A stretch of DNA of 64,000 nt from assembly GCF_009467825.1 (NCBI RefSeq), contig NZ_WIOK01000019.1, positions 1-64,000 on the forward strand, in the 5' to 3' direction. Source of the stretch: Cyclobacterium xiamenense. Its GTDB lineage: Bacteria > Bacteroidota > Bacteroidia > Cytophagales > Cyclobacteriaceae. This document shows, one piece after another, positions 36,923 through 45,137 of this stretch; the first letter of the stretch is position 1; each line of letters opens with the position of its first letter. Under the pieces are notes generated by a model, which was not told the DNA's origin, made no database searches, and was given only the letters and a program-made list of their open reading frames with translations. The translations under genes and the position numbers were made by a program.

Positions 36923-37205
36923 AAATCAGTTCTTTTTCAAGATCTACGTAAGGTTTGACATACTTGGACAAGCCGTTTGACGAAACCAAATCGACCTTTG
37001 TATTCAATATCTTTTCGAGATCAATTTGCATCTGAATAAATTCCAAACCTATCTTTTTCGTGTAATCCAAGTCAACCAAAATATCTATATCGCTATGCTG
37101 ATCTGCCTGGCCTCGTGCATAGGAACCAAACAGGTATGCTTTCAAAACCGGTCGGGTTTTTAAGTATGCTTTGATGCTTTCTATTTTTGATTCATCTAGC
37201 CTCAT
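36912..37205 (-). CDS. mntA: MntA-type nucleotidyltransferase antitoxin
   Basis: 97 residues from ATG 37205 (MRLDESKIES); a longer frame to 37265 has no support because a -7 box lies within it. The minimal nucleotidyltransferase motif is complete: YLFGSYARGQADQHSDIDIL (GSx10DxD), followed by VDLDYTKKIG. MntA adenylylates a tyrosine in the HEPN motif of HepT to neutralise it. It is the first gene of the operon with hepT. Confidence 0.88.
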   Translation of the reverse strand: MRLDESKIESIKAYLKTRPVLKAYLFGSYARGQADQHSDIDILVDLDYTKKIGLEFIQMQIDLEKILNTKVDLVSSNGLSKYVKPYVDLEKELIYAK

Positions 37206-37210
37206 ACCTA

Positions 37211-37218
37211 CAAATATA
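37211..37218 (-). promoter_or_regulatory. -7 box of the mntA-hepT operon
   Basis: Read leftward this is TATATTTG, then five bases, then ATG. Transcription would start within about two bases of the start codon, so the message would be nearly leaderless. The octamer is identical to the one before higBA. Confidence 0.55.
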
Positions 37219-37333
37219 ACGTTTTCTGTAATTTTCTGCACCAACAGCAAGCATATCGAATCCACTGATCACCTGCATCGATTTACGAAAACCGCAAATA
37301 ATTGCTATTGTGAAGATTTAGAAAATTTTGGCA

Positions 37334-37624
37334 CTAAATTGAATTTCCATCAAGATCCAGTCTACCGATTATTGCCATGATTTCTACCGCATTATTTTCA
37401 ATTCTGAAATAGATACTATCTGCTCCACAAACGCTACGTCTATAGCCTTCCCTGATAAAATCCACGCTCGGAAATAGATAGGGTTGGTCAGCAATTAAAT
37501 CAAACTGGTCAAAAAATGCCATAAACTATTTTTCGGCCTGGGTTTCACCAAATCGTAAAACCCCATAGTAATGAATACGAATCAAATCCGCCTTGGCGTC
37601 CTCAGTAAGTCTGTAATGGCCCAT
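37334..37624 (-). pseudogene. ParE-type toxin with in-frame TAG
   Basis: The frame starts MGHYRLTEDAKADLIRIHYY, GVLRFGETQAEK, has TAG at 37526-37528, then FMAFFDQFDLIADQPYLFPS, VDFIREGYRRSVCGADSIYF, RIENNAVEIMAIIGRLD. Together they form a complete ParE of about 96 codons. A tyrosine codon (TAT/TAC) changed to TAG would explain the break. Its ATG overlaps the antitoxin stop (TAATG). Confidence 0.82.
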
Positions 37625-37866
37625 TATTGATTGCCCAATTCTTTCTTTGATTGTGCCAGGATTTCTTCGGGACTCGTGTTTGTAAAACCACTATGTTCTG
37701 CTTTGATAAGTTTCCTGCGTATCCAGTCTATCTGCCTTTATTGGGCACGTGCTTGCCGGATTAAATCGTTGACGAGCTCTCTTTTGCTGGAATACTCTTC
37801 CCTATCGACCTGGGCTTAGAGCCAATCGTCGTTTGGTTTGGTTAAAGAAATACGCTGTCTTGCCAT
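37624..37866 (-). pseudogene. ParD-type antitoxin with two in-frame TAA codons
   Basis: From ATG 37866 the frame reads MARQRISLTKPNDDWL, TAA, AQVDREEYSSKRELVNDLIR, QARAQ, TAA, RQIDWIRRKLIKAEHSGFTN, TSPEEILAQSKKELGNQ, TAA. With lysine, glutamine or glutamate at the two inner stops it is a normal 80-residue ParD with ribbon-helix-helix and toxin-binding tail. No indels have occurred, so the decay is by substitutions only. Confidence 0.82.
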
Positions 37867-37884
37867 GGTTTTATTCTTTACTAG

Positions 37885-37903
37885 AATTGTTGATGCAACA
37901 ATT
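37885..37903 (-). promoter_or_regulatory. Surviving operator dyad of the broken ParDE locus
   Basis: A perfect 8-bp inverted repeat, AATTGTTG and CAACAATT, with a 3-base spacer, lies 18 bases before the ParD start codon. It is the expected autorepression site, still perfect although both genes carry nonsense codons. Confidence 0.6.
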
Positions 37904-38025
37904 ACATCATTTCAGCACCAAAAACAATGCTATCCTAATTTTGTCGTCTACTATATTTCTAAAAAGAATCCGGTCAAATTTTTTCACCTTAAAAGGTAAT
38001 GCCATTTGTGTTGATTAGTAGCATT

Positions 38026-39684
38026 TCACCCCTCCTCCACAATGACCACCGAATCGGTATACTGCCAGGGGCTGATCAGCTCCATCCAGCCGGACCAGTT
38101 CCGAATGCCCTGCTCCCGGTACTCGCCTGTAAAAATATTGAACCAGGTGATTTTCATCTTTCCACTAGCCGGCTTGGGAAGCACCGCATTGACCCGCTCG
38201 CTGTCTTTGGGAATAAACATCAGGTACAAGCCCTCCCCGTTGCTTAGCGCATAGCCATTGGTGGCCAGGTTGTCCGTTCCTACACGGCCGTTGGTGGTAA
38301 TCTTGGGATAGCTGGGTTGCAGCTCGTTGAAGTTGTATCGGGTAAACAGGCCGGCCAGGTGCTTGTAGTAGTCAAACCGCGGCGGCTCAAAATCCTGCCC
38401 CTCCGCAAAAGGATCGTGGACCACGATGTTCCAGGAGCTGTTCTGCCAGTAATAGGAACCGTACACCCCGGCAAATACGCATTCGTAGGTCCGCACCAGG
38501 CAGGTTTCCGGGCTGGTGTAATTCCCAACAAAGGTACGATAGGGGCCGGTTTCGTAGCCCCCGTGTTCGATGTTGACCACCGGCTTAGCGGCATGAACCG
38601 CCCTTCCCTGCAGCATCAGGGAATACAGATTGGAGCGCCAACTCTGAATGGAAATAAAATCCACCAGCTCCCCGTACCGGGAATTGAATTCGTAATCGTG
38701 TACCGTGATCAATCGGTTGTATCGGTCCTTTTCCCGAATCCGGCGAATCCGTTCCTGAATGTAGGGCGGATCGGCCCGCTCGTAATCCAGTGCTTCTTTG
38801 GAAACGTCCCAGATCACGTTGGAAAAGGCTTGGTAGCGGTGAATGATGTAGTCAAAATACAGGTTGTCCCCATGGGAGTACATTTCAGGCCAGTTGACCA
38901 ATTTGTTCCAAACATAGATCATCAAGTGGGCATCCAACCCTTTGCTTTGCATGCTGGCTAGCACCCGGTCCCAATGCTGAAAAAGGTCCAGGTTCAGGCG
39001 GCTAAAATCGGGGTTATCGTTGCTGCCTTCCCAGGCGGTATAGGGTGGTTTGCCGTAGAAGTATTTTTCCGGCACGTCGTCGGCCACTCGCCAACCCACA
39101 TCGTAGGCGTAGATATTTGCCACCACGTGATTGAATCCGTTTCTTTTTACCTGATCCAGGAGTTGCTCGGTCTTGGGCAGGCCGGATTCGTTGCCGTAGT
39201 CCAGGGCAAACAACCAATCCAGTTCAAAGGCCAGCATAAAATGGGGATCGCCGTTCGCATAGGCAAAGGCCTGGGGATTTTCCGGATCGATGCCTACTGC
39301 TCCTTTTTGCCGGGGACTGGAGTTGGGCAACACCTGCAGTTCGCCAGTCAGTCCGCTGAGTTTGGGCTCGGAGGAGTACGTGACAAAGCGCCAGGTGCCT
39401 TGCTCGGCAGCCGAAAAGCGGCTGATCCATTCGTTTCCGCCATTGTAAAAACCGGCAAGGTCCAGGAGCTGCCCATCGGGTCCGGTATAAATGGCCCCGA
39501 ATGTCGCGTCAAACGGATTATCATCGGGATCAGTTTTGGCAGAAAAGACGATGTCGTTTACCTGTCCTTGGTCGATTTGCAGCAGGGCTCCCTTTTTGAA
39601 TGGAGAGGTTTGAATTTGTGCGATAGAAAAGGAAGGAAGGGTAAGAATTCCTACAAAAACGATCGCAAAGGCTTTTTTCCACAT
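38026..39684 (-). CDS. Exported GH140-like glycoside hydrolase (DUF5060/DUF4038 type)
   Basis: 552 residues with a Sec signal peptide (ending SFSIAQ). Residues 25-105 form a DUF5060-like beta-sandwich, 115-430 a TIM barrel of the DUF4038/GH140 group (PHFMLAFELDWLFAL, AHLMIYVWNKLVNW, SNVIWDVSKEALDY, KPVVNIEHGGYETGP with a candidate catalytic Glu), and 455-552 a C-terminal beta domain with FIPKDSERVNAVLPK and MKITWFNIFTGEY. GH140 includes apiosidases acting on pectic rhamnogalacturonan II; related enzymes have other targets. A decayed relative lies at 36284-36388. Confidence 0.78.
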   Translation of the reverse strand: MWKKAFAIVFVGILTLPSFSIAQIQTSPFKKGALLQIDQGQVNDIVFSAKTDPDDNPFDATFGAIYTGPDGQLLDLAGFYNGGNEWISRFSAAEQGTWRFVTYSSEPKLSGLTGELQVLPNSSPRQKGAVGIDPENPQAFAYANGDPHFMLAFELDWLFALDYGNESGLPKTEQLLDQVKRNGFNHVVANIYAYDVGWRVADDVPEKYFYGKPPYTAWEGSNDNPDFSRLNLDLFQHWDRVLASMQSKGLDAHLMIYVWNKLVNWPEMYSHGDNLYFDYIIHRYQAFSNVIWDVSKEALDYERADPPYIQERIRRIREKDRYNRLITVHDYEFNSRYGELVDFISIQSWRSNLYSLMLQGRAVHAAKPVVNIEHGGYETGPYRTFVGNYTSPETCLVRTYECVFAGVYGSYYWQNSSWNIVVHDPFAEGQDFEPPRFDYYKHLAGLFTRYNFNELQPSYPKITTNGRVGTDNLATNGYALSNGEGLYLMFIPKDSERVNAVLPKPASGKMKITWFNIFTGEYREQGIRNWSGWMELISPWQYTDSVVIVEEG

Positions 39685-40132
39685 GATTCAATCGGCTAAT
39701 TTTATGTATACGGTATACTTTCTTAAATATAAGCCATTTCCGACTTGGGGCCGAACAATGCCTGGGTTTTTATTCGCGTACCGGGCAGCAACTTGATCGG
39801 CTCGGTGGAGTTACGAAAGGAATGGTGGTTTGTGTACGTTTGAATGGTCGGTATCTTACTTTAAAAGCCTTGCCTTCCCCAGCCCGATTACATTACCAAA
39901 TTTCAGCAACAAATCGGCAATTCCGCAACTCCACCTTGCAAAGGGGGCTGAGGGATTTCAGGACGGAAATGGGAATTTGTGGTAGGACTAACAATGAATA
40001 AAGTTTAAACCTAAACTTTTTTTCGAGACAGATTAGTTTTCAAAGAAAATGCTTCCCGACACTGGTTGGCACAGGCGCTACACTCTCCGACGCAGCGGAG
40101 GGAATTGTTGCCGATCCAATGTCAAAACCGAT
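39685..40132. other. Gene-free stretch
   Basis: It holds the upstream region of the GH140-like gene, including the GTATAC dyad at 39706-39718, and the downstream side of the beta-lactamase-type gene. No ORF with motifs was seen. Confidence 0.4.
39706..39718 (-). promoter_or_regulatory. GTATAC-G-GTATAC dyad upstream of the GH140-like gene
   Basis: Two copies of the self-complementary hexamer GTATAC are separated by one base, 22 bases before the start codon. The site looks like an operator for a LacI-, GntR- or NUDIX-type regulator. Its half-site resembles the GTATA/TATAC half-sites of the operator at 1427-1450. Confidence 0.4.
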
Positions 40133-41512
40133 TTATTTCACTTTCTTCCCCGGGGTTTCGCGGCCTCCTTGAAACAAAACCAGGCTTTCTACCACACCGT
40201 TTTTCCGTTCAAAGGACACCTTGGCCTCCACCACCGTCAGGTAAAACAGGGAATCGCTTTCGGCATAGAGTTCCAGCCGGGGCTGAGCGGTGGCCTGCAA
40301 ATACAACTGCGTCCCCTCCCTGCTAATCGTAATGGAAAAATCCGGGGCCAGCTCGTACACACCCACGTATTCATCCAGCGTAGATTCAGCCACCTCTACG
40401 GCCTGATTGCCGGATTTGAGTTCTGCCAATTCCGAACCCGGATCGAGCAGGTGAAAGCCAATATCATCCGAACCAGTAGAGGAATTGGTAAGCAGGACCA
40501 CCCCAACTCCGGTTTCTTCTACAAATCCGACAAAGGTACGGTATCCCCCGGTACCCCCGTTGTGCCAGATAACGTCCCCTTCCTTCCCTTCCTTGATATG
40601 CCAACCCAGACCTACGTTCATCTCCCCGGCCTTGCGGTGCCGCACCTGGTGGGAAAGTTCCATCGCTGCCGACAGATCGCTGTCGATGTACCCCAAATTG
40701 GCCGCTATAAACCTCGCCATATCGGCAGCGGAACTTCGAATGGCACCGGCACCGGCCAGGGTGGGAATGTCCCAGTTTTCGACCACTACTCCCGCACTGT
40801 GTCCAAGCGCCAGGTGCTGCTGCATGCGGTCGGTGAGCCGGATTCGGGTATCCTCCATGCCCAATGGATCGGCAATGACCCGTACCATCAAATCCTCATA
40901 GCTCATGTCTTTGTTTTGCGCTAGGATGTGCCCCAGCAGGCCTTGGGCAAAATTGGAATACTCGTAGGCAGCACCTGCTTCCCGAGTGGGCTCATAGCTG
41001 GAAATAAACGCATACATCTGGTCCTCCGTGTAGTCAGCAAAGGGATTGTTGGGATTGGCCGGGGTGAAATTATCCGGCATGCGTGGAAAGCCGGAGGTAT
41101 GATCGGCCAGGTGCCCAATGGTAATCTCAGCGGCACCCTTCTTAGCGGCTGTTACCCCCTCCGGTAAAAAGCGATTGACCTCATCTTCCAACTTGATGTC
41201 TCCATCCAGCACCTGCTGGGCGAGCAAGATTCCGGTAAACACCTTGGATATGGACCCGATTTCAAAAATGGTATAGTCATCCACCGGGCTGCCGTCCGCA
41301 GCGGTCTTCCCGAAATGATGAAAGGTGGTGCCGGAAGAATCGATCAGGGCAATGGCCATTCCCGGGGTGATCCCGTCTGCGATGCGTTTTTCAATCGTTT
41401 CCAGTACTGCCGGGGGAAGTGAGTCCAGGCGTTTCTTACCGGTATTCGGTTGGCAGTGCATGGTAAGTAGGGATACCAACAGTAGCAATCCTGTGATTCC
41501 AATGCGTTTCAT
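40133..41512 (-). CDS. Class C beta-lactamase-type serine hydrolase lipoprotein
   Basis: 459 residues. The lipoprotein signal ends at LLTMHC (Cys20). The serine-hydrolase motifs are complete: SISK with nucleophile Ser87 and Lys90, YSN in YEYSNFAQGLLG, and HNGGTGGYR in the third motif position. A C-terminal extension (YVGVYELAPDFSITISREGT) is a DUF3471-like beta domain. Such proteins include esterases, D-aminopeptidases and peptidoglycan-related enzymes; antibiotic resistance is not implied. Location: periplasm, lipid-anchored. Monocistronic. Confidence 0.88.
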   Translation of the reverse strand: MKRIGITGLLLLVSLLTMHCQPNTGKKRLDSLPPAVLETIEKRIADGITPGMAIALIDSSGTTFHHFGKTAADGSPVDDYTIFEIGSISKVFTGILLAQQVLDGDIKLEDEVNRFLPEGVTAAKKGAAEITIGHLADHTSGFPRMPDNFTPANPNNPFADYTEDQMYAFISSYEPTREAGAAYEYSNFAQGLLGHILAQNKDMSYEDLMVRVIADPLGMEDTRIRLTDRMQQHLALGHSAGVVVENWDIPTLAGAGAIRSSAADMARFIAANLGYIDSDLSAAMELSHQVRHRKAGEMNVGLGWHIKEGKEGDVIWHNGGTGGYRTFVGFVEETGVGVVLLTNSSTGSDDIGFHLLDPGSELAELKSGNQAVEVAESTLDEYVGVYELAPDFSITISREGTQLYLQATAQPRLELYAESDSLFYLTVVEAKVSFERKNGVVESLVLFQGGRETPGKKVK

Positions 41513-41867
41513 AGGCGTTTTGGTTAAGCGTACGGGTGACTGACTACCCTCTTGCTTTTAGTTCCTAAATTAATCAATCCGGACAAGTAATCAAGCCCAA
41601 CTGTCCCGATAGAAGAAATAACCGGAGTTCTATTTCTTGTTTAACAGGACCGAAAGGCCCGTTTGCGCCCTTCGCTGCAGCAAAACGATCCAAATGGTGG
41701 CGTCCGGAGCCGAGCGAAATACCTGCTCCGGCCGCAACATCGAGGATGTCTCCTGTCCGAAAATCAGGATGCCGTTTTCCTCTTTTTTCAGGTTCGGTTA
41801 GCGCCAGTCAGCAAAATTTAGTAGATTTCGTACAGCGAACGAAAACCAAAAACCCAACGTATACCGC
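41513..41867. other. Divergent promoter region
   Basis: 355 bases between the divergent beta-lactamase-type and mutarotase-fold genes. TAGATTTC near 41832 is one mismatch away from a -7 box for the rightward gene. Nothing else was recognised. Confidence 0.35.
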
Positions 41868-42791
41868 ATGCAATCCGCACGAATCGCCCTACTCCTTCCC
41901 CTTCTGGCCTTGCTTTCCTTTCCTGTTTTTTCAGGGATCGAACGGGTTTCCTTCCGGGGATGGTCAAATTGCTACCGCATGTACAACGAAACGGTAGACC
42001 TGATCATCCATGCAGAAACGGGTGGACGGGTATTGGCCTACCGCATCGGCGGTAAAAACATCCTCTATGCGGATTCCCTGCAGGATGGAAAGCGTTTCGA
42101 AGAATGGCAAGCGGAGCGCTTTGACCCGGACGGGGGAAGACTGGACTATGGACCCGAAGCCCTCACCCAAAAGCTCCATGCTGCCACCTGGATGGGTCCC
42201 TGGCAGGCCCGAATCGAGGGACCTTATCGGTTGGTGCTAAGCAGTATGCGGGACGAGGAACTGGGATTGCGCAGCGAGCGGATACTCACGCTTTCGCCCC
42301 AGGGCGGTCAACTGAAGATCTTCCAGCGGGCGGAGAACATCAGCCAGGATACGTTGGTCCGCCACTTTTGGAGCCGCACCCTGGTGCAGCCGGGGGGAAT
42401 TCTTACGCTGCCGGTAGATCCGGAAAACAGCCGATTTGCCGCTGGCTACGGTCGGTTTGAGTGGGGACCAAACCGCATCAACCCCGAACCCGGACCGGAC
42501 GAGCGGATATGGGTTCGCGGAAAGGTACTGCACTTCCACGCCGTGGGATCCACCATCAAGGCAGGCAGCGATGCACTCGTGGGATGGATGGGCTACCAAT
42601 GGGAAAACCTACTTTTCATCAAGCGCTACCCGGTGTTCCCGGAAGCATCCTATGCGGGCAGTGAACACGTGATGGGTATTTTTTATAGCAATGGACGCTT
42701 TGCCGAAATGGAGCCCTGCAGCCCCAGCTACCGCATGGCTCCGGGAGACCGCATCGAGTTTACGGAGTATTGGGAATTGATCGCCTTGTAG
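41868..42791 (+). CDS. Exported mutarotase-fold protein (DUF4380-like)
   Basis: 307 residues with a Sec signal peptide (ending FPVFSG). The chain is predicted all-beta, with the galactose-mutarotase/DUF4380 pattern: an opening ETVDLIIHAETGGRVLAYRI, YRLVLSSMRDEELGLRSERI, and LFIKRYPVFPEASYAGSEHV near the end. It may bind a sugar or correct its anomeric form, but no catalytic residues can be named. It sits among glycan-processing genes. The convergent DUF5916 gene lies 52 bases away. Confidence 0.7.
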   Translation: MQSARIALLLPLLALLSFPVFSGIERVSFRGWSNCYRMYNETVDLIIHAETGGRVLAYRIGGKNILYADSLQDGKRFEEWQAERFDPDGGRLDYGPEALTQKLHAATWMGPWQARIEGPYRLVLSSMRDEELGLRSERILTLSPQGGQLKIFQRAENISQDTLVRHFWSRTLVQPGGILTLPVDPENSRFAAGYGRFEWGPNRINPEPGPDERIWVRGKVLHFHAVGSTIKAGSDALVGWMGYQWENLLFIKRYPVFPEASYAGSEHVMGIFYSNGRFAEMEPCSPSYRMAPGDRIEFTEYWELIAL

Positions 42792-42843
42792 GCACTCCGT
42801 TCGAATGTACACCAGTCAAAACCTTGGCTCTCACCCAGTTCAG

Positions 42844-45045
42844 TTACAGATTCAGCCAGTAGTTTAGTTTCATCACAAAGGCGCGCTGTTTGGAAGCGAA
42901 GGTTCCTGGGAAATAATTGTCCGTGTACACCATAAATAGATCCGAGACCGGCGCATAGCGCCACTGAATCCGGGTATTGATGTTGATATTATCGATCTGA
43001 TTGTTGTACTGCACAAACGTAGTCCAAAATAGACTCCGGGTAAAGGTAAGGTCGATTCGGGGACCAATCAGAAAAAGATCGGCATCGTTCTGCGGTTCGG
43101 GCAGCCGGATGCGGCTGTAACTAAGGTTCATGGTGATATTGGCCCGGTAGCCGATGCGCCATTCGGCCATGCCTGTAAAATTAGCCATGGTTCCGCTGTA
43201 GTACTGCCCGATCTGTCCGGTACCCCGCAGTGCCAGTGCCTTTCTGGGATCGGTGCGAAAATCGATTCCGAGGTAGCTGTACCGGTATGCCGTCCCTTCC
43301 GCCAGCGGTTCGCCGCCGGTTCGGGTGGGATCAAAGGGAAAAAAGAGGTAGGTGTATTGGTTGTTGGCACTTAGCGTCACCTCGGCAAAGGAATGAAACT
43401 GCACCAGGTAATTCAAGGCATGCAGTTCGTCCGTTACGCCCAGCGCAGGATTCCAGAGGGTTTCGGAGACAATGCTCGGTCCGTGCCGGTTGACCTGCTC
43501 CGAATCGGGAAAAAAGGTATAGCCGATCTCGGGGGCGATGCGTTGGTATCCCGTACGGGGTGTATACCCTACCAGGGGATTGTAATTTTCTCCCACGTAG
43601 GAATAGGCCAGTCCGGCATTGAAGTTCACGTCGCTAAACGCCAGTTGGGCATGGCCGGTACCGGTGTCGTCGTCCACGCCTTCTTCGAAGGTACGGTGGT
43701 AAAAAAACTTCCCGCTCCAGCGGTTGTCTTTGGAAAACAGGTTGTAATCAATCCCAGCCAGGCGGTTATGATCCCCATTCACCAGGTTGGTTTTTTCCAT
43801 GTCCAGGGTCTCCCGGTTGATCAGCATGACGCCCACATTAGAGCGGTTAAACACTTTGCGCTGCAGCGCTGCTACGGAAAAGTTCTTTCCCGTAATGCCT
43901 CGCAAGGGATCGCTTCCGGTTTGCATGTTCATGGCCCCTACCCGCCAGTCATCGGTAAGCTTGCCGCTGAGCCGGGCACCGTAGAGAATCTGGTTCTGCA
44001 CGTTTTGTCCGGTGGATTCGTCCCGATCAACTCCAATCCGGCGGGAGAAAAAAGGCCGGATGCGGTCCGTTCCAAAATCGGCAAAAAGATCCGCGTTTTC
44101 CAGAAAAAACTGTCGCCGCTCTGGGAAAAATATTTCGAAGCGGTCCAGGTTGGTTACTTGCTCGTCCACTTCCACTTGTGAAAAATCCGGGTTTACCGTC
44201 AAATCCAGATTCAATGCCGGCCCCAGGCCAATTTTGGCATCCCCGCCAAAAGAGGGCTTCAATGGTTCGCGAATGCCCTCGAGGGAATTGTTGGAGGTCA
44301 CCATGGCAGCATAGGGAATCAGGGAATAGTTTCCCCCGGATTTGGGCAGGGGCTTCGGGAAGTACAAATTCCGGGAAAAAGCCATGTGGGTCACGTTGAA
44401 GTTCCGGGGTATGGGTGTCCAGGTGGTTTTTTCAGAATACTTACTATCGATGCGGTATACGTTTACGTTCCAATTGTCCGTGGCATCCTTGTAGCGCAGC
44501 GTGGAGAAGGGAATGGCGATTTCTGCCACCCAGCGATCCTCCAAAATTACGGCCTCGGAATACCACTTGTTGTCCCAGGCAAGGTTAAAATCGGTCGGTT
44601 GCAGGCCTCCATTACCTACCATGGCCTCCCGTTGTACGCCATAGGGGTTAACGCCAAAGATATAGCCATTCGTTTTGTCATTGAAGGTGTCGATCACGAA
44701 ACTGATTCCATCGTTTTGATTGCCGCGGTAGTCGCGCCGCAAGGAGGTACTGACGTAGGAATCCCTGGGCTCCGGGCTAAGCATCACCGCGGCGATGTAG
44801 AGAAATTTATCGTCGTAAGCGATTTTCACCTGGGTTTTCCCGATCGCAGGTAAGGTATCTGTCGGAAAGGTCTGAATAAAATCGGCAATCCATCCTCCTT
44901 CCTGCCATACTTTCTCGGTTAATTGTCCATCTACGGTAATTGGCTCATCTACCAACACGGCATGCATGTCCGGTACGGCTTCCTGCCCGAAAACAATAAA
45001 ATTAGTCGAAAAAAGAAATACGTAAGTTAATACAAGTCTATTCAT
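42844..45045 (-). CDS. DUF5916 outer-membrane protein with CBM9-like N-terminus
   Basis: 733 residues from ATG 45045 (MNRLVLTYVFLFSTNFIVFG), with a signal peptide. Residues 30-230 resemble a CBM9-like carbohydrate-binding sandwich: AVLVDEPITVDGQLTEKVWQ, KFLYIAAVMLSPEPRDSYVS and WVAEIAIPFSTLRYKD. The rest is the DUF5916 beta-barrel, with FEIFFPERRQFFLENADLF, FSRRIGVD and long strands to the C-terminal aromatic residue. It is presumably an outer-membrane channel or receptor. It has a paralog at 52428-54649. A -7 box lies just upstream. Confidence 0.85.
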   Translation of the reverse strand: MNRLVLTYVFLFSTNFIVFGQEAVPDMHAVLVDEPITVDGQLTEKVWQEGGWIADFIQTFPTDTLPAIGKTQVKIAYDDKFLYIAAVMLSPEPRDSYVSTSLRRDYRGNQNDGISFVIDTFNDKTNGYIFGVNPYGVQREAMVGNGGLQPTDFNLAWDNKWYSEAVILEDRWVAEIAIPFSTLRYKDATDNWNVNVYRIDSKYSEKTTWTPIPRNFNVTHMAFSRNLYFPKPLPKSGGNYSLIPYAAMVTSNNSLEGIREPLKPSFGGDAKIGLGPALNLDLTVNPDFSQVEVDEQVTNLDRFEIFFPERRQFFLENADLFADFGTDRIRPFFSRRIGVDRDESTGQNVQNQILYGARLSGKLTDDWRVGAMNMQTGSDPLRGITGKNFSVAALQRKVFNRSNVGVMLINRETLDMEKTNLVNGDHNRLAGIDYNLFSKDNRWSGKFFYHRTFEEGVDDDTGTGHAQLAFSDVNFNAGLAYSYVGENYNPLVGYTPRTGYQRIAPEIGYTFFPDSEQVNRHGPSIVSETLWNPALGVTDELHALNYLVQFHSFAEVTLSANNQYTYLFFPFDPTRTGGEPLAEGTAYRYSYLGIDFRTDPRKALALRGTGQIGQYYSGTMANFTGMAEWRIGYRANITMNLSYSRIRLPEPQNDADLFLIGPRIDLTFTRSLFWTTFVQYNNQIDNININTRIQWRYAPVSDLFMVYTDNYFPGTFASKQRAFVMKLNYWLNL

Positions 45046-45064
45046 CAAATCTGGCGTTCAAAGT

Positions 45065-45072
45065 CAAAGTTA
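45065..45072 (-). promoter_or_regulatory. -7 box of the first DUF5916 gene
   Basis: The leftward strand reads TAACTTTG, an exact TAnnTTTG, giving a leader of roughly 15 bases. It sits in a dyad formed by GGCGTT (45053) and AACGCC (45081). Confidence 0.5.
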
Positions 45073-45137
45073 GGACTTCAAACGCCAAAGATATGATTAG
45101 ATTTACACAAGTGGTAGCCAATGGGGCCAGGAAAAGG

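Noticed and set aside
27712-37866. Stop-codon recoding or suppression as the reason for the interrupted genes
   Set aside because: Intact genes in the window end with TAA, TAG and TGA without readthrough features, so a changed genetic code is not supported.
23793-39912. A 16-base identity CAAATTTCAGCAACAA near 23793 and 39897
   Set aside because: One chance match of this length is about expected in a window of this size and base composition; no other similarity flanks it.
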